Shown in pieces: positions 1-11,831 of a stretch of 64,000 nt of DNA. Source of the stretch: Dastarcus helophoroides (taxonomy: Eukaryota > Arthropoda > Insecta > Coleoptera > Bothrideridae). A program made the translations under genes and the position numbers. Location of the stretch: the NCBI GenBank assembly GCA_028583605.1, contig CM053337.1, forward strand, positions 17,325,164-17,389,163. The letters run 5' to 3'. The first letter of the stretch is position 1. Each line of letters opens with the position of its first letter. Under the pieces are notes generated by a model. The model ran no database searches. It was not told the origin of the DNA and saw only the letters and a program-made list of their open reading frames with translations.

Positions 1-187
1 CCGACCTCGAAAATTATTATTATTGTTTTCCAAATTTAAAGTTTCGAAAAAGCAAGTAAATTTTTCGAAAAAGTAGTCAATAATTTCAGTTGAAATTTCA
101 AAAAAAGAACATACGAAATTCCAAGAAAATTAAATAAAATAATTGACTTCTTTCGTAGCCCACAAGTTTTCATTAGGTAAATTTCAG

Positions 188-3100
188 GGTTATCAGAGGG
201 GAGTTGGACAAGGCGCTTCATATCGGCTACATAATAATACGAATATCCATTTCGACCAATGATTTCGTGTTGACGAGTATGATTTTACCCGTGGTGATAC
301 AGAATCTCATTTCTAAGAAATACTTGCATGAAGCTACTGCTTTAATAAACGAATTGGAGTATTATTCCTCAGAAATCTCCGATAACTCAGGTAAATAGCT
401 CCCAGACGAAAAAAGCAACATTTTGGTTAATACACATTTTTATACGCAAAAGATTGCACTAGATTATAAATACTGTTAATCCATCATCATAAATATATGT
501 CAAATGTTTGAATGAATCTAAATCCCCACTAACAAGCTAAAAAAAAAGAGCATTAGTAGTAATGAAAAAAGAAGACAATAATTTTACGTCGCCCTCTACA
601 GGAAAAGCATGGTATTACAACGTATGTATGGTGTTCCATTTGGAAACAGGATACACAGTGGTGCCGATCGAACAATGCCAGATGTACTACCAAGGTGAAG
701 GCGTAGGAATGCCCGGCGTTCGAAACCTGGAAGCCAAAAAACGATTCGTAATTTGCATGTGGCTCTAGTAAGTAAAAGCAACAGCGTGCTTCTTACATAT
801 CTGATGCGATAGCTAAAGTTAAATGAATACTTTCATTAATCAACGCGCTGGTTATTGGTTGACTAAAGACTTCCATTAGTCAACGCTAGTTATTGGTTCA
901 ATTCCCATCAAATTAAAGGGGTTTTCCTTCCGATGTTTGACCAAAATGAATACTTCCATTAATCACCTCTAGTTATTGGTTCAATCCCCATCAAATTAAA
1001 CGGGTTTTCCGACGTTTGACCAAAATGAATATTTCCATTAATCACCTCTAGTTATCGGTTCAATCCCCATCAAATTAAACGAGTTTTCCGACGTTTGACC
1101 AACTGCTGATGACAACTAATTGACACTTTACTAGTGTCGAAGATTTCCTCGATACAAAATGACCAAACGTTGGCAAACCAAATCAATGTGCCACAATTTC
1201 AGCTAGAAACTTTACTCGCCAACTGTTATCATCACAAACACAGAAACCAAGATTATCATACGAGTATGTGACATCTTGCTATAATGCACATTAACGTAGT
1301 AGAAATTAATTTATTCTAGCTTGCTACATTATAATTAATTAGAGCTATTAACACAATATAGATATTAGCTTACGCATACAGTAGCGACAAATTGCTAAAA
1401 TTTTGTCAGGCATTTTGTTTGCTCATGCATCAATTTGCACAATCCCGAACATGGCGTCGCAGTGTTCTATGATTACCAGAAATAAAATCTATGGTCGTTG
1501 GGTAACTGAATGTCAGTTGACAGTTGCCACGTGTTCGGGAAAATCAGCACTTGAGCGAATATGATTTTTTATTTTACGTTCATATGTTATTCATTCATGC
1601 TAAAAATGTAAGACAATTTATCTACATTTATGGATGTTCTAGAAATTTGATATGGTCAGGGATTTTCATCCGAATTGTGGGATTTTTAAGGAGATTGTTC
1701 GTGAATAATGTTTAGGTTATCTGGCAACACTGGATCAGTTTTATTGAAATGTCAGTCTTGTTATAATTCATTGCGCTAATAAGATGAAACCAAATAAAAG
1801 AGAAAAGAGGAGAATTTACACGTTCTATTTATAAATGTAACTCTAACAATGATTTGATAAAATCAGCTTCTTTTTAATTTCCAAAAGAAGGCAAAAGGTA
1901 ATATTCGGGTACACCCAATTTGTTTTATTAAAAAAACTATTTTATTATACTCGCATTTGCCAGTTTTATACAAAAAAAAAGTAAGTTGTTTCCTGTAGAA
2001 ATTATTTTGCCGTCAGTCACAATCTGTGTTTAGTTTTTCTTTGTGTATTCTTTATACTTATCAGGTTATCAGTAATTACAAAATACACATTATTTAAAAA
2101 ATACACGAGAACTAGTATTTTTGGACTATTTGTAAAGTAGTAAATTAGAATTTAAACGCTAAAAACTATTGAAATTAATAAACTGGATGGTTTTGTTTAA
2201 TAAATAAATTTAAATTTTCGCGGCCGTGCACAATCCACAACATGACTGAAGGTCAACGATTTTAGCTACTTCAAGATCAAAGGTACCGACACTTTTGTCA
2301 CTACTGTATGCGTAAGCTAATATCTACACTGTGCTATTAACAAATAAAATGTCTGATCGTGAATTTCAGTTCGACATGTGAAACTTGCTAGAGTCGTAAT
2401 CATAGAATCTGTAAGTCGCTCTATAATCAGCACATTCTATGATTAAATTAGGCAGATGGCGGTTACATCCCACTACTCTTCTTGACAGTTGGTAGTAGGA
2501 TGCGTTCAATAATTGCTATTTTTAATCAGTAAATTTTGCTCTTTTTTTAGAAATTTCGAGATTAAAGTGGAAATTACGAGATAAAAGTTGAAATTTCGAG
2601 AAAAAGGTCGAAATTTCGAGAAAATGTCGGAATTTCAGAAAAAAAGTCGAAATTTCGAGAAAATGAGTCCAAATTTGAGAAAAAAGTCGAAATTTGTAGA
2701 AAATAATTAAAATTTTGAGTTTCAAATCGAGATTTCGAGAAAAATGTCGAACTTTCGATATTAAGGTCAAAATTTCGAGAAAAACAGTCGGTATTTGAGA
2801 AAAAAGTTGTAAATTGAGAGAAAAAAAAACACGAAATTTCGAGAAAAAAGTCGAATTTTTCAGATAAAGGTAGAAATCTCGTGAAAAAAGTCGAAATTTG
2901 AGAAAAAAATCGAAATTTTGCAATATTTCGAGAAAAAAGTCGAAATTTGAGAAAAAAGTCGAGATAGCGAAAAAAATCGAAATTTCGAAAAGGCGAATTT
3001 CGAAAAAATAAGCCGAAATTTAGACTTAACTTAGAAATTTCCAGAAAAATGTCGAAATATGGATATTAAGGTCAAAATTTCGAGAAAAAAAAATGAAACT

Positions 3101-5965
3101 TGAGAAAACAAAAAGAAATTTCGCGGAAAAAGTCGCAATTTCGAGAAAAAAGTCGAAAGTTTCAGGAAAAAAGTTGACATTTCGAGAAAAAGTTGAAATT
3201 TTGAAATATTTCGAGAAAAAAGTCGAGATTTCGAAAAATATCGAAATGTCGAGAAAAAAGTCAAAATTTCGAAAAAAAAAGGTGAATTTCGAAAAAAAAA
3301 GTCGAAATTTTGACTTTAACGTCGAAATTTCCAAAAAATGTCAAAATTTCGAGAAAAAAAATGAAATTTGAGAAGAAAAAAAGAAGTTTCGCGAAAAAAG
3401 TTGCAATTTCGAGAAAAAAGCCGAAAGTTTGAGAAAAAAAGTCGACATTTCGAGGAAAAGTCGAAATTTTGAAATATTTCGAGAAAAAAGTCAAAATTTG
3501 AGAAAAAAGTCGAAGTTTCAAGAAAAAAAGTCAAAAGTTCAAGAAAATAAAGACGAAATTTCGAAAAAAAGGATGAAATTTTGACCTTAAAGTCAAAATT
3601 TCCAGAAAAATGTTGAAATTTCAATATTAAGGTCAAAAATTCGAGAAAAAGTTGAAATTTAAGAAAAAAATACGAAATTTCGCGAAAAAGGTGGTAATTT
3701 CAAGAAGAAAGTCGAACGTTTGAGAAAAAAAGTCGAAATTTGAGAAAAATGTCAAAATTTCAGAAAAAAATCGAAATTTCTAAAAATAACGTTATTTTTA
3801 ATCGATGTTCTTTCCACGCCTTTTTAATATTTCGAAAAAGTTGAAATTTCCAGAAAAAAGTCGAATTTCCAGAAAATTCGAAATTTAAGAATAAAGTCGA
3901 AATTTTGAAAAAAAAAGTCGAAATTTTGAGTTTAAAGTCGAAATTTCGAGAAAAATGTCGAAATTTCGATATTAAGAAGGTCAAAATTTCGATATTAAGA
4001 AGGTCAAAATTTCGAGAAAGAAGTCGAAGTTTCGAAATATTTCGAGAAAAAAGTCAAAATTTGAGGAAAAAAGTCGAGATTTCGAACAAAAAGTCGAAAT
4101 TTCTCGAAAAAAAGTCAAATTTCGAAAAAAAAGTCGAAATTTCGAGAAAAATGTCCAAATGTCGATATTCAGGTCAAAATTTCGAGAAAAAAGTCGAAAT
4201 TTGAGGAAAAAAAAAACGAAATTTCGAGAAGGTCGAAATTTCGAGGAAAAAAAATCGAAATTTGAGAAAAAAAATCAAAATTTCGAGAAAAAAGTCGAAA
4301 TTTCCAGAAAAAAAGTCAAAAATTTGAGAAAAAACTCGAAATTTAAGAAAAAATCGAAATTTTGAGAGAAAAAAGGTCGAAATTTTGAGTTTAAAGTCGA
4401 CATTTCGAGAAAAATGTCGAAATTTCGATATGAATGTCAAAATTTCGAGAAAAAAGTCGAAATTTCGAAATATTTCGAGAAAAAAGTAGAAACTTAAAAA
4501 AAAGTCAAGATTTCTAGAAAAAAGTCGAGATTTCCAGAAATAGTCAAAATTTTGAGAAAAAAGTCGAAATTTGAGAAAAAAGTCAAAACTTGAAATAAAA
4601 GCGGAAGTTTGAGAAAAAAGTCGAAAATTCTAAAAATAATAATTTTTTTTAATCGAAATTTGAGAAAAAAAATCAAAATTTTGAGAAAAAAATCGAAAAG
4701 GTGAAATTACCAGAAAAAAGTCGAAATTTCCAGAAAAAAGTCGAATTTTGGGAAAAAAAGTCGAAATTTAAGAAAAAACCGAAATTTTGAGTTTAAAGTC
4801 GACAGTTCGAGAAAAATGTCGAAATTTTGGGAAAAAAAGTCGAAATGTCGAGTTTAAAGTCGAAATTTGAGAAAAACCGTCGAAATTTCAATAAAAAAGT
4901 CGAAATTTCGAAATATTTCGAGAAAAAAGTCGAAATTTAAGAAAAAAAGTCGAGATTTCGAGAAAAAAATCGAAATTTGCGAGAAAAGTCGAAATTTCAA
5001 GAAAAAAAGTCGAAATTTTGAGAAAAATATCGAAATGTCGATATTAAGGTCAAAATTTCGAGAAAAAAAGTCGAAGTTTGAGAAAAAAAACGAAGTTTCG
5101 AGAAAAAGGTCGAAATTTCGAGAGAAAATCGAAATTTGAGAAAAAAGTCAAAATTTTGAGAGAAAAGTCGAAATTTTGAGAAAAAAAGTAGAAATTTCGA
5201 GAAAAAATCGAAATTTCGAGCTGATGATCACACAAAATGATAACTAATCAATCTTAGTTACTTGCGGAACGAAGAATGGGAGGCCGCCGCGATGTGGGAA
5301 CGACAAGTGGAATATTACTTTTACTCGATGGGGTACGAGGAAATTATGGCCCATTCTAGAAGTTTGTTGATTATGTTGGAGGCGGTTTTACTCTTCTTGG
5401 TACATAAAATAAACAAACGCAACATAAGCGAAATTATCCTTTGGAAGAAAAAGGCGAAACACTTTACTAAAGTCTGCAAGGAAATCAGCAATTTCGCTGT
5501 AGTATTTCGACCGAGGTAAACACCAACGCATTAGATAAAAAAAAAAATTGAAGACCTTACACATATTTGGTTTAGATATCATTTACTCAAAGCATATTAC
5601 ATGCTTATACTCAACGAAGAAGAAAGCAATATTAAAAACGTTTTGCAAAAAGGTAAACGCGAAGCTGAAATAGCGGAGAATTTTTTAGAACACCAAAGAC
5701 TCGAACACATGGAGAAGGTACTTGTTTCAATCAATTAATCTTTGTTTATCAAAAACTTTTTAGTTTTTATAACAAAGAAAGAAGGTAATTAAGTTTCAAT
5801 GCAAATTACTAATTTCTTCTCTTGCAGGCTTGGGAAGACAAACTACCTTCAACCATTTTAAACTTTTGGAAAGTTCATTGCTCACCAGATAATCTATTGA
5901 CTTCAAACGAGATAGAGCTGTCCAAAATTGGCTTTTTCACATTCCCTGCACCTCTTTACGTTTAA
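188..5965 (+). CDS. Soluble adenylate cyclase (ADCY10)-like, C-terminal part, 5' partial
   Basis: Five exons join in phase: 188-390, 602-767, 5258-5515, 5576-5717 and 5828-5965, giving 301 residues and a TAA stop. All introns are GT..AG. The protein is a helical repeat-type tail with no catalytic domain in view. Segments such as RGELDKALHIGYI, KRFVICMWLYYLRNEEWEAA and the ending FFTFPAPLYV resemble the C-terminal helical region of ADCY10, the bicarbonate-sensitive soluble adenylyl cyclase, whose cyclase and NTPase domains would lie upstream of the window. This assignment comes from recalled family resemblance, not a search. Another large TPR-like protein remains possible. Intron 2 (768-5257) is 4.5 kb and mostly satellite, whereas introns 3 and 4 are only 60 and 110 bp. 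The gene is convergent with the NEURL2-like gene, whose stop codon is 360 bp away. Confidence -1.
820..1100. repeat. About 79-bp tandem repeat, 3-4 copies
   Basis: The unit runs from AATGAATACTTCCATTAATC through ATTGGTTCAATCCCCATCAA to CGACGTTTGACC. It recurs near 862 (shortened), 942 and 1020. It lies early in ADCY10-like intron 2 and has no coding potential. Confidence -1.
1345..2340. repeat. Long-range inverted repeat, arms about 47 bp
   Basis: 1345-1391 (core ATATTAGCTTACGCATACAG) is matched in reverse complement at 2294-2340 (core CTGTATGCGTAAGCTAATAT). The arms are about 900 bp apart. The DNA between them is AT-rich with no recognisable gene. It could be the remains of a foldback element or two opposed copies of a dispersed repeat. 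Confidence -1.
2434..5225. repeat. Palindromic TCGAAATTTCGA satellite array A with conserved left flank
   Basis: From about 2520 the sequence is an irregular array of 15-20 bp units, GTCGAAATTTCGAGAAAAA and variants, many centred on the self-complementary 12-mer TCGAAATTTCGA. Longer blocks recur, such as GAAATATTTCGAGAAAAAAG at about 2930, 3200, 3470, 4035, 4465 and 4905. The array ends about 30 bp before the 3' splice site of ADCY10-like exon 3. The first 90 bp (2434-2525, with CAGTTGGTAGTAGGATGCG) are not repetitive and recur in front of the second array at 10.5 kb. Open frames here rich in F, S and K are by-products of the repeat. Confidence -1.
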
Positions 5966-6293
5966 ATCGAGTAATAGAATTTGTCAACTTTATTCTGCGA
6001 TATTCTATCAATTGAAAGTTCACCAAAATTGATTACAGACGCATCGTCTACGCAATAATAAGTTTAAGTTCCTCTGTAGCTGAAATAAGAACTAGATTAA
6101 TACATGTATACATATATTTACAAAAAAATCAATGTGTAACAAAAATATACTGTTTAATACTTAACTAGAATATAATTTGAATAATCAGCAAAAGTATCAC
6201 TTACAGTAGATATATTAAAAAGTAAACATTTAGAGATTCTCGGTAGAAGTATAAATTCATAGAAAAATGTCATTCGCAGCCTTAAAGTACAAA

Positions 6294-6299
6294 AATAAA
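6294..6299 (+). terminator. Candidate poly(A) signal AATAAA, ADCY10-like gene
   Basis: AATAAA lies 329 bp after the cyclase stop codon and 26 bp before the stop of the opposing NEURL2-like gene, so the two 3' UTRs may overlap. The hexamer is common in AT-rich DNA, so this call is weak. Confidence -1.
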
Positions 6300-6324
6300 A
6301 ACAAATATGGAACTTAATTGTAAC

Positions 6325-7706
6325 TTAGGTCTGATATAATAAATATTTCTTCAACAACTTAGGCAAAGGTAAAGACGAAACCGCATTTTTGGTGATATTC
6401 TGAAGAATGGCATCTCGACACGCTGCTTGTAAGGTAGGTACTAAAATAAAAAATTAATTGAAAACAAAATCTCAAAATACATCCGCTTATAACGAACCTC
6501 AACAAACTGTTACAAGCGAAGTTCGCATTAAACGATGAACAACGCTCAAATTTTAATATAAATTGATTTGTTAGGACAAAATCGCAGACAAAATCGTGTC
6601 ACTGTCTGTAAACAAATCGAGGATTTTGTCTGTAAACGAATCGAGGATTTTGTTTGTAAACAAATCGAGGATTTTGTCTGTAGACAAATCGAGGATTTCG
6701 TCTGTAGAAAAATTGAGGATTTTGTCTGTAGACAAATCGAGACAGTAGACAGTTCCAAACAAATCTGAAAATGGTTTAGAAACTTTATTAGGCACCCACA
6801 CCCGCGCAATTCAGCTAAACTAGTTTCTGAGACGCCATAAGTGAAACAAAATGTGGAATTACTGGGGAGTTATGGAACGAGTGATTTGTTTACAGACAAT
6901 CGCACAATTTCGTCCATAGACGCAAGTTCCGTAATTTTGTAGCGAACGTATATTAGATATTATAAGTGAAAGTTCGTCATAACTGGATTAGTTACAAACG
7001 AGCATTACTGTACACTTGCTCGATTTCAAAACTTACCAGCATACAGTTGAATAATCTTCACTTTCTTTGTGGTGCCATAAACATCCACCACAACATGCAA
7101 CGGGGCCTCAGTGTAAGGAATATGCTTAACACAAACCCCCTGATCTTCCCCGTTAATTATATAATGCATATCAGCCTCCTTCTCGTTCGTCGGAATATAC
7201 ATCACCCCGATACGACTCCCCCTATCAGTCGGCAGTATATCCCCCATGGCCGCCTGCTCAGACCTCAACAAATTCGACGGAATGGTCCCCCGGCACGTCC
7301 TAACTACCCTGTTATCGCAAGCGATCTTCTTCGGCCCAGTCTTAATTATATCCATAATACCATTCTCCATTCTATACTTAAATACGCTATTATGCGCCTT
7401 AGTAATCCCAAAAATCCACGATGTCCCCATATCTGCTAAATCCGGTAGGGCGAACTCCGGAATCGATCCGGTCCTATATATGGTTAATGGGTCCAGTTGG
7501 GTCAAACCGAGTCTCATGTGGCCGCTCCATCCGCGTTCGATTTGTTCGATTTCTAGGAGAAATATCTCCCCCGGTAGTAGAGGGTGTTCGCTAAATGTGA
7601 CTGCCCCGGCGAAGCTTTTCTTCCTATAGGCCACCGTGTTATCTTCGAATAGTACGATGTTTTCCCCATGGTATGAATGAAACCGCGTTATGCATCCGTT
7701 GTTCAT
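6325..7706 (-). CDS. NEURL2: Neuralized-like protein 2 (NHR domain + SOCS box)
   Basis: Two exons on the minus strand, 7706-7037 and 6440-6325, are separated by a 596-bp GT..AG intron and give 261 residues. Exon 1 begins at ATG 7706 and holds an NHR domain: [12 protein letters not shown] at residues 8-19, then [24 protein letters not shown] and the C-terminal [13 protein letters not shown] and [16 protein letters not shown]. The small second exon is a SOCS box, [10 protein letters not shown] followed by [13 protein letters not shown], and ends in QT. This NHR-SOCS order is that of NEURL2/Ozz, a substrate adaptor of Elongin-Cullin E3 ubiquitin ligases that in vertebrate muscle targets beta-catenin. 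Substrates in this animal are unknown. The start is the first ATG in the exon and sits just before the NHR domain. Confidence -1.
6604..6745. repeat. 24-bp minisatellite, about 6 copies
   Basis: Units of the form GTCTGTAAACAAATCGAGGA plus TTTT are tandemly repeated within the single NEURL2 intron. Because 24 is a multiple of three, both strands stay open (for example repeats of VCKQIEDF on the plus strand). The array is intronic and there is no other support for coding. Confidence -1.
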
Positions 7707-7734
7707 TATAGGTCGATAAATACGTCCTGCGTTC

Positions 7735-8035
7735 TAATTACCTTGTTCGTCCTAAAAAGTCATACGCTCTAATTACTCGTACCTCCTAATAAGGTCGTAC
7801 CTTCTAATTACTGGTACTTCCTAATAACGTGTACCTTCTAATTGCTCGTACTTCCTAATACCGTCGTACGTCCTAATAACGTCGTACGTCCTAATAACGT
7901 TGTACGTCCCAATAACGTCGTACGACCTAATTACGTCGATAAACACGTCCTAATAACGTCGTACGACCTAATTACGTCGATAAACACGTCCTAATAACGT
8001 CGTACGACCTAATTACATCGATAAACTCGTCCTAA
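7735..8035. repeat. Degenerate short tandem repeats upstream of NEURL2
   Basis: Imperfect units built on CGTCCTAATAACGTCGTACG, about 18-43 bp, run over 300 bp directly 5' of the NEURL2 start codon. The last three units are 43-bp composites containing GATAAACACGTCC. No gene is seen. Confidence -1.
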
Positions 8036-8616
8036 TTCCTGCGGTTCACCATTCTTCCATAACAAGTCAAATTCGCAAGGGGAGAATTACGCCCCCTTGT
8101 TTCCGAGGGAAAACAGTACAATTAGTTGTATGTGTGGGGCACAATTCTGATGATTTCAGTTTCAATTATATTACTGCCGACGTGTTGGTTAATACTAAAA
8201 AAAATATACCAAATTTGCAACTTTTTTTAAAAACAACCACAGACACCTGTCAAAATCAAGATTTGTTGTGACCACAAAACATATATATTGTGACAGATGA
8301 CGTTGACATTTATCTATGACGTTGTGTGACAGCTGACGTTACGGTCCATGGGCGTAAGTGGCGAAAGCAAGAAGAGGCGAAAGTTACTGCTATGTTATCA
8401 CTATGGTTATCTTGAAGGTAAGGTTGCGTTACGCCGTACTTTGAAAATGGAATTAAAAACCCTCCACTGTGTTCGCAGCGCCATCTATTAATCCGCAAGT
8501 ACATGCACCACAGAATTTTATTTTTTCGTAGGTCAAATGTAGCCAAACGAGTAGTTAAAATATACATCTAATAGATTGGAGTATTCTCTGTAATTTATTT
8601 GCGAAATATTCATATT
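8036..8616. other. Non-repetitive 5' flank of NEURL2, no gene
   Basis: This is mostly single-copy looking sequence with no convincing coding exon. It is the likely place for the NEURL2 promoter. A cluster of TGACGT motifs is listed separately. Confidence -1.
8298..8339. promoter_or_regulatory. Three TGACGT (CRE-half-like) motifs in 42 bp
   Basis: TGACGT occurs at 8298-8303, 8317-8322 and 8334-8339. These resemble CREB/ATF binding cores and lie about 600 bp upstream of the NEURL2 start. A functional role is inference only; they may simply be a local microrepeat. Confidence -1.
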
Positions 8617-8741
8617 TGTATGCAGTTTTATTGGCTTTTTCTTCGCCGGTCACTCCTTTCACAATCCTTAATAGAAGGTACTGAAATTTAGGATTGTGAA
8701 AGGAGTGACAGGCGAAGAAAAAGCCAATAAAACTGCATACA
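8617..8741. repeat. Near-perfect inverted repeat, arms about 52 bp
   Basis: TGTATGCAGTTTTATTGGCT at the left end is answered by AGCCAATAAAACTGCATACA at the right end. The arms continue through CACTCCTTTCACAATCCT and its complement, around a loop of about 20 bp. It could form a hairpin of more than 50 bp and is probably a small foldback element or a recent palindromic duplication. Confidence -1.
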
Positions 8742-8911
8742 GATTGAAGTAGTTTTCACTTCAGACTAAAAGATGAATTAAAAATGTGCTGGACACGCTT
8801 TCCTAGGAAAAGCCCAAAAAAAAGGTTAACACGACAGCGATGTGATAGATTGGATACATTGTACCTACGACTACCACCATCCGTAGGTTCAATTTAAGCT
8901 CTCATTTTACA

Positions 8912-9247
8912 CTAAAGCACTGAACTAAACACTGTGGCTTATGATTAAGTCCAAAGAAAGTTTTACCCCTTTACCACATCGGTAATTAAATAAATAATTA
9001 CGCGATACGTATTTCGCCAGCAGAATTGGCATTTTCAAGTGTACTAATCTAAAAAGATTAACAAAAGATGCATCGATGTCATCTGCATTGATATTAGTAT
9101 CGATTTAAATCTCAATGCAGATGACGTCAATGCATCTTTTGCGAATCTTTTAGATAAGTACGCTTGAAAATGCCAGTTCTGTTGGCGAAATACGTATCGC
9201 GTAATTATTTATTTAAATGCCGATGTGGTAAAGGGGTAATCTTTGAT
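8912..9247. mobile_element. Foldback MITE-like element, family 1 copy 1
   Basis: Long inverted arms (AATTAAATAAATAATTACGC ... GCGTAATTATTTATTTAAAT) enclose nested complementary blocks such as ATTTCGCCAGCAGAA, AGATGCATCG and their complements. The insert is bounded on both sides by CTCATTTTACA (8901-8911 and 9248-9258), a plausible 11-bp target site duplication. An extra segment, CTAAAGCACTGAACTAAACA, is present only on the left side. There is no coding capacity. A second copy is at 14.8 kb. Confidence -1.
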
Positions 9248-9259
9248 CTCATTTTACAG

Positions 9260-10140
9260 TTTTCGCACAATACTTGATGGTAATACACAACAGAGGCCGC
9301 TGATGTCAGTGGATGGTAATCAATCCTATTTTCATTCGACAAATTACGTTACCGATTCATCTCCTTATTATAGGACTCCCTAGTTATCACCTTATTGGTG
9401 TATTGGGATTGGTTTATCCTGAAAGTGTGCCATTTTTTTAATTATTGATTAACTATGAATACGCAGAGTATTTCTAGAACATTGCTGTTTCTTTAAAACG
9501 ATCGAGAACTCGTTCCCAATTTTTATCAAAACTGCTTTCTCTGCAATTTTGAATTTTGACAGCACGTAACTCATTGGCGTACCATAGTTTTTTTGGGTAT
9601 TAGCAAGAAGACTAAAAATAATTTATAGTCTTCTTGAATATTAGTTATTGTTAGTTTCTTTATGTTAGTTATACGTACGGTAGACCAAGTTATAAGATTA
9701 TTTTATTGTTCCAAATGCAAATATAATCTGTTAGTGCGTCGACACACCGCGGAAAATTACGAGTGCTGTAATAGGTTATATTCTATGGCATTGTATTCAA
9801 ATAAAGAGTGTTTCTACGTGTTTTCATATGTTCTGTGGTGTTTTCGCTTATTATAAATTGTGTTTTTTTACGTAAGAATTTAAGGAAAAAATGTAAGTTG
9901 CTAACTAAATACAAATAATATTAACATTGTTTGTTTGTGTAGTTGTTAATTATACTTGAGACAAAAATAAAATAACCTCTTAATTTGTGAACTGTCATGA
10001 AGTAACGTTTTCAATAAATTTAAATATCACGTAGTCGCATTTCAAAAACTGTTTAGAAAATTGTCAACAAACCATAAAAATTTAAATATTTCCAAACTGG
10101 GCCGAAGAAATGTTAAATAAATTGAAATAAACACAATAAT
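9260..10140. other. AT-rich intergenic DNA, no gene
   Basis: No exon with a credible reading frame and splice sites was found. The short frames present have no recognisable domain, and no repeat stands out. Confidence -1.
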
Positions 10141-10542
10141 AACTTTTTGAAAGTCTAATAATACTTCAGTTTAAAGCCGAAATTTCGAAATTGAGGTTAA
10201 ATGAAATTCCTATCATATTTAAAAATTTCTAATTTAAACTTTCACACAATGTTTCCGACCAATAAGAGTCCACCATGAAGAATTAAACTTTCACGTTTAC
10301 CTTAATTTTTTTGGAAATTTCGAGTAAAGCGTCAAAATAAGCAATTAAATATTTCAGGAAAATTTGGCCTAGAATGGAACCTTAAATCCCATTTGAAACC
10401 TCTTCGAGCTGCTTCTTCTTTTCTATTAATTAAGAAGGCATCCAAAGGATAATTTAAAAAAAAATTGGAAATTTAAAGCTGAAATTTCGATTATTTTCTT
10501 GGAATTTCAACTTTAACCTCCAAATTCCTGTACTCTATGGTT

Positions 10543-11395
10543 AACTTAAGCAGATGACAGTTGATTCTCATCATTCCCCTTTCCCTGCAATATTAACAGT
10601 TGGCAGTAGGGTGCGTTCAGTAATTTCTATTTTTAATTACCAAAATTTCGACTATTTTTTGCGAAATTTCGATATTAAAGCAGAAATTTTGCGAGAAAAG
10701 TCGAGTTTAAAGTCAGAATTTCGAGATTAAAGTTGAAATTTCGACTTTAGTCTGGGAATTTACAGAAAAAAGTCGAAATTTCGAGTTTGAAGTGGAAATT
10801 CCCAGACTAAAGTCGCAATTTCCAGAAATAAGTAGAAATTCGAGTTTAAAGTCAAAATTCCGAAACTAAACTCGAAATTTCGACTTTTTCCTCGACATTT
10901 CAAATTTAAAGTCGAAATTTCGATCTTAATCCCGCGATTTCGAGGAAAAAGTCGAAATTTCGAGTTTAGTTTCGGAATTTTGACTTTAAACTCGAATTTC
11001 TACTTATTTCTGGAAATTGCGACTTTAGTCTGGGAATTTCGACTTCAAACTCGAAATTTTGGCTTTTTTCTGTAAATTCCCAGATTTCCCAGAAATTTAG
11101 ACTTTTTCCTCGAAATTTCAAATTTAAAGTCGAATTTTCGATCTTAATTTCACGATCCCGAGGAAAAAGTCGAAATTTCGAGAAAAAGTGTTAATTTGAA
11201 GTCGAAATTTCGAGAAATAAGTAGAAATTCGAGTTTAAAGTCAAAATTCCGAAGACTAAACTCGAAATTTCGACTTCTCGAAATTTCAAATTTAAAGTCA
11301 AAATTTCAAATTTAAAGTCGAAATTTCAATGTTAATCCCACGATCTCAAGGAAAAAATAGAAATTTCGAAAAAAAAAGTTGAAATAACACTACGA
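10543..11395. repeat. TCGAAATTTCGA satellite array B with a 132-bp-arm inverted repeat
   Basis: The left 100 bp (10543-10650, with CAGTTGGCAGTAGGGTGCGT and CTATTTTTAAT) match the flank of array A at 2434-2540. Palindromic GTCGAAATTTCGAG repeats follow. Within them, 10763-10894 and 10941-11072 are reverse complements of each other around a 46-bp loop. A third partial copy of the arm follows at about 11200-11270. The array lies downstream of DHFR and is not genic. Confidence -1.
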
Positions 11396-11700
11396 GGACA
11401 TTTCTATGTATAGCTCTGTGATATTTTCACAGAGTAAACTTTCCATAGAACGTTTATGACTCTATGATGTTTTCATAGAGCTTTTAAAAAAACTGGGCTG
11501 AAGAAATGTTAAATAAAATTAATAAACAGAGCTTTTAAAATTATATGGAAACGTCATAAAGCTTTTAAAGTTCTATGAAAACGTCATAAAGCTTTTAAAG
11601 TTCTATGAAAACGTCATAGAATTTTAAAAGCGTCATTCCATAGAGCTTTTATGGCTCTATGACTTCCCCACCGAACTTTTCCATGATATTTCCATAATTT
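11396..11700. repeat. Short palindromic repeats (TCTATGAAAACGTCATAAAG)
   Basis: Direct and inverted copies of CTATGAAAACGTCATAAAGC, GAGCTTTTAAAG and CTCTGTGATATTTTCACAGAG-like motifs follow array B directly and end about 130 bp before the DHFR stop codon. They may belong to the DHFR 3' UTR or flank. Confidence -1.
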
Positions 11701-11831
11701 TACGACTCTGACGTCCGGATAAGCATTTAAATACGCAAAAGGTGATTTATTCGGAAAATAATTCGTTTTTTTAATTAAGGGTCATCAAAAATCGTTTTAA
11801 TGTTTATATTGGAAAAGTACAAATTATATAA

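Noticed and set aside
2522..5235. F/S-rich and K/E/S-rich frames on both strands
   Set aside because: They arise from the palindromic GAAATTTCGAGAAAAA repeat in the cyclase intron.
7246..7629. + strand frame of 127 codons
   Set aside because: It is the antisense shadow of the NEURL2 NHR exon.
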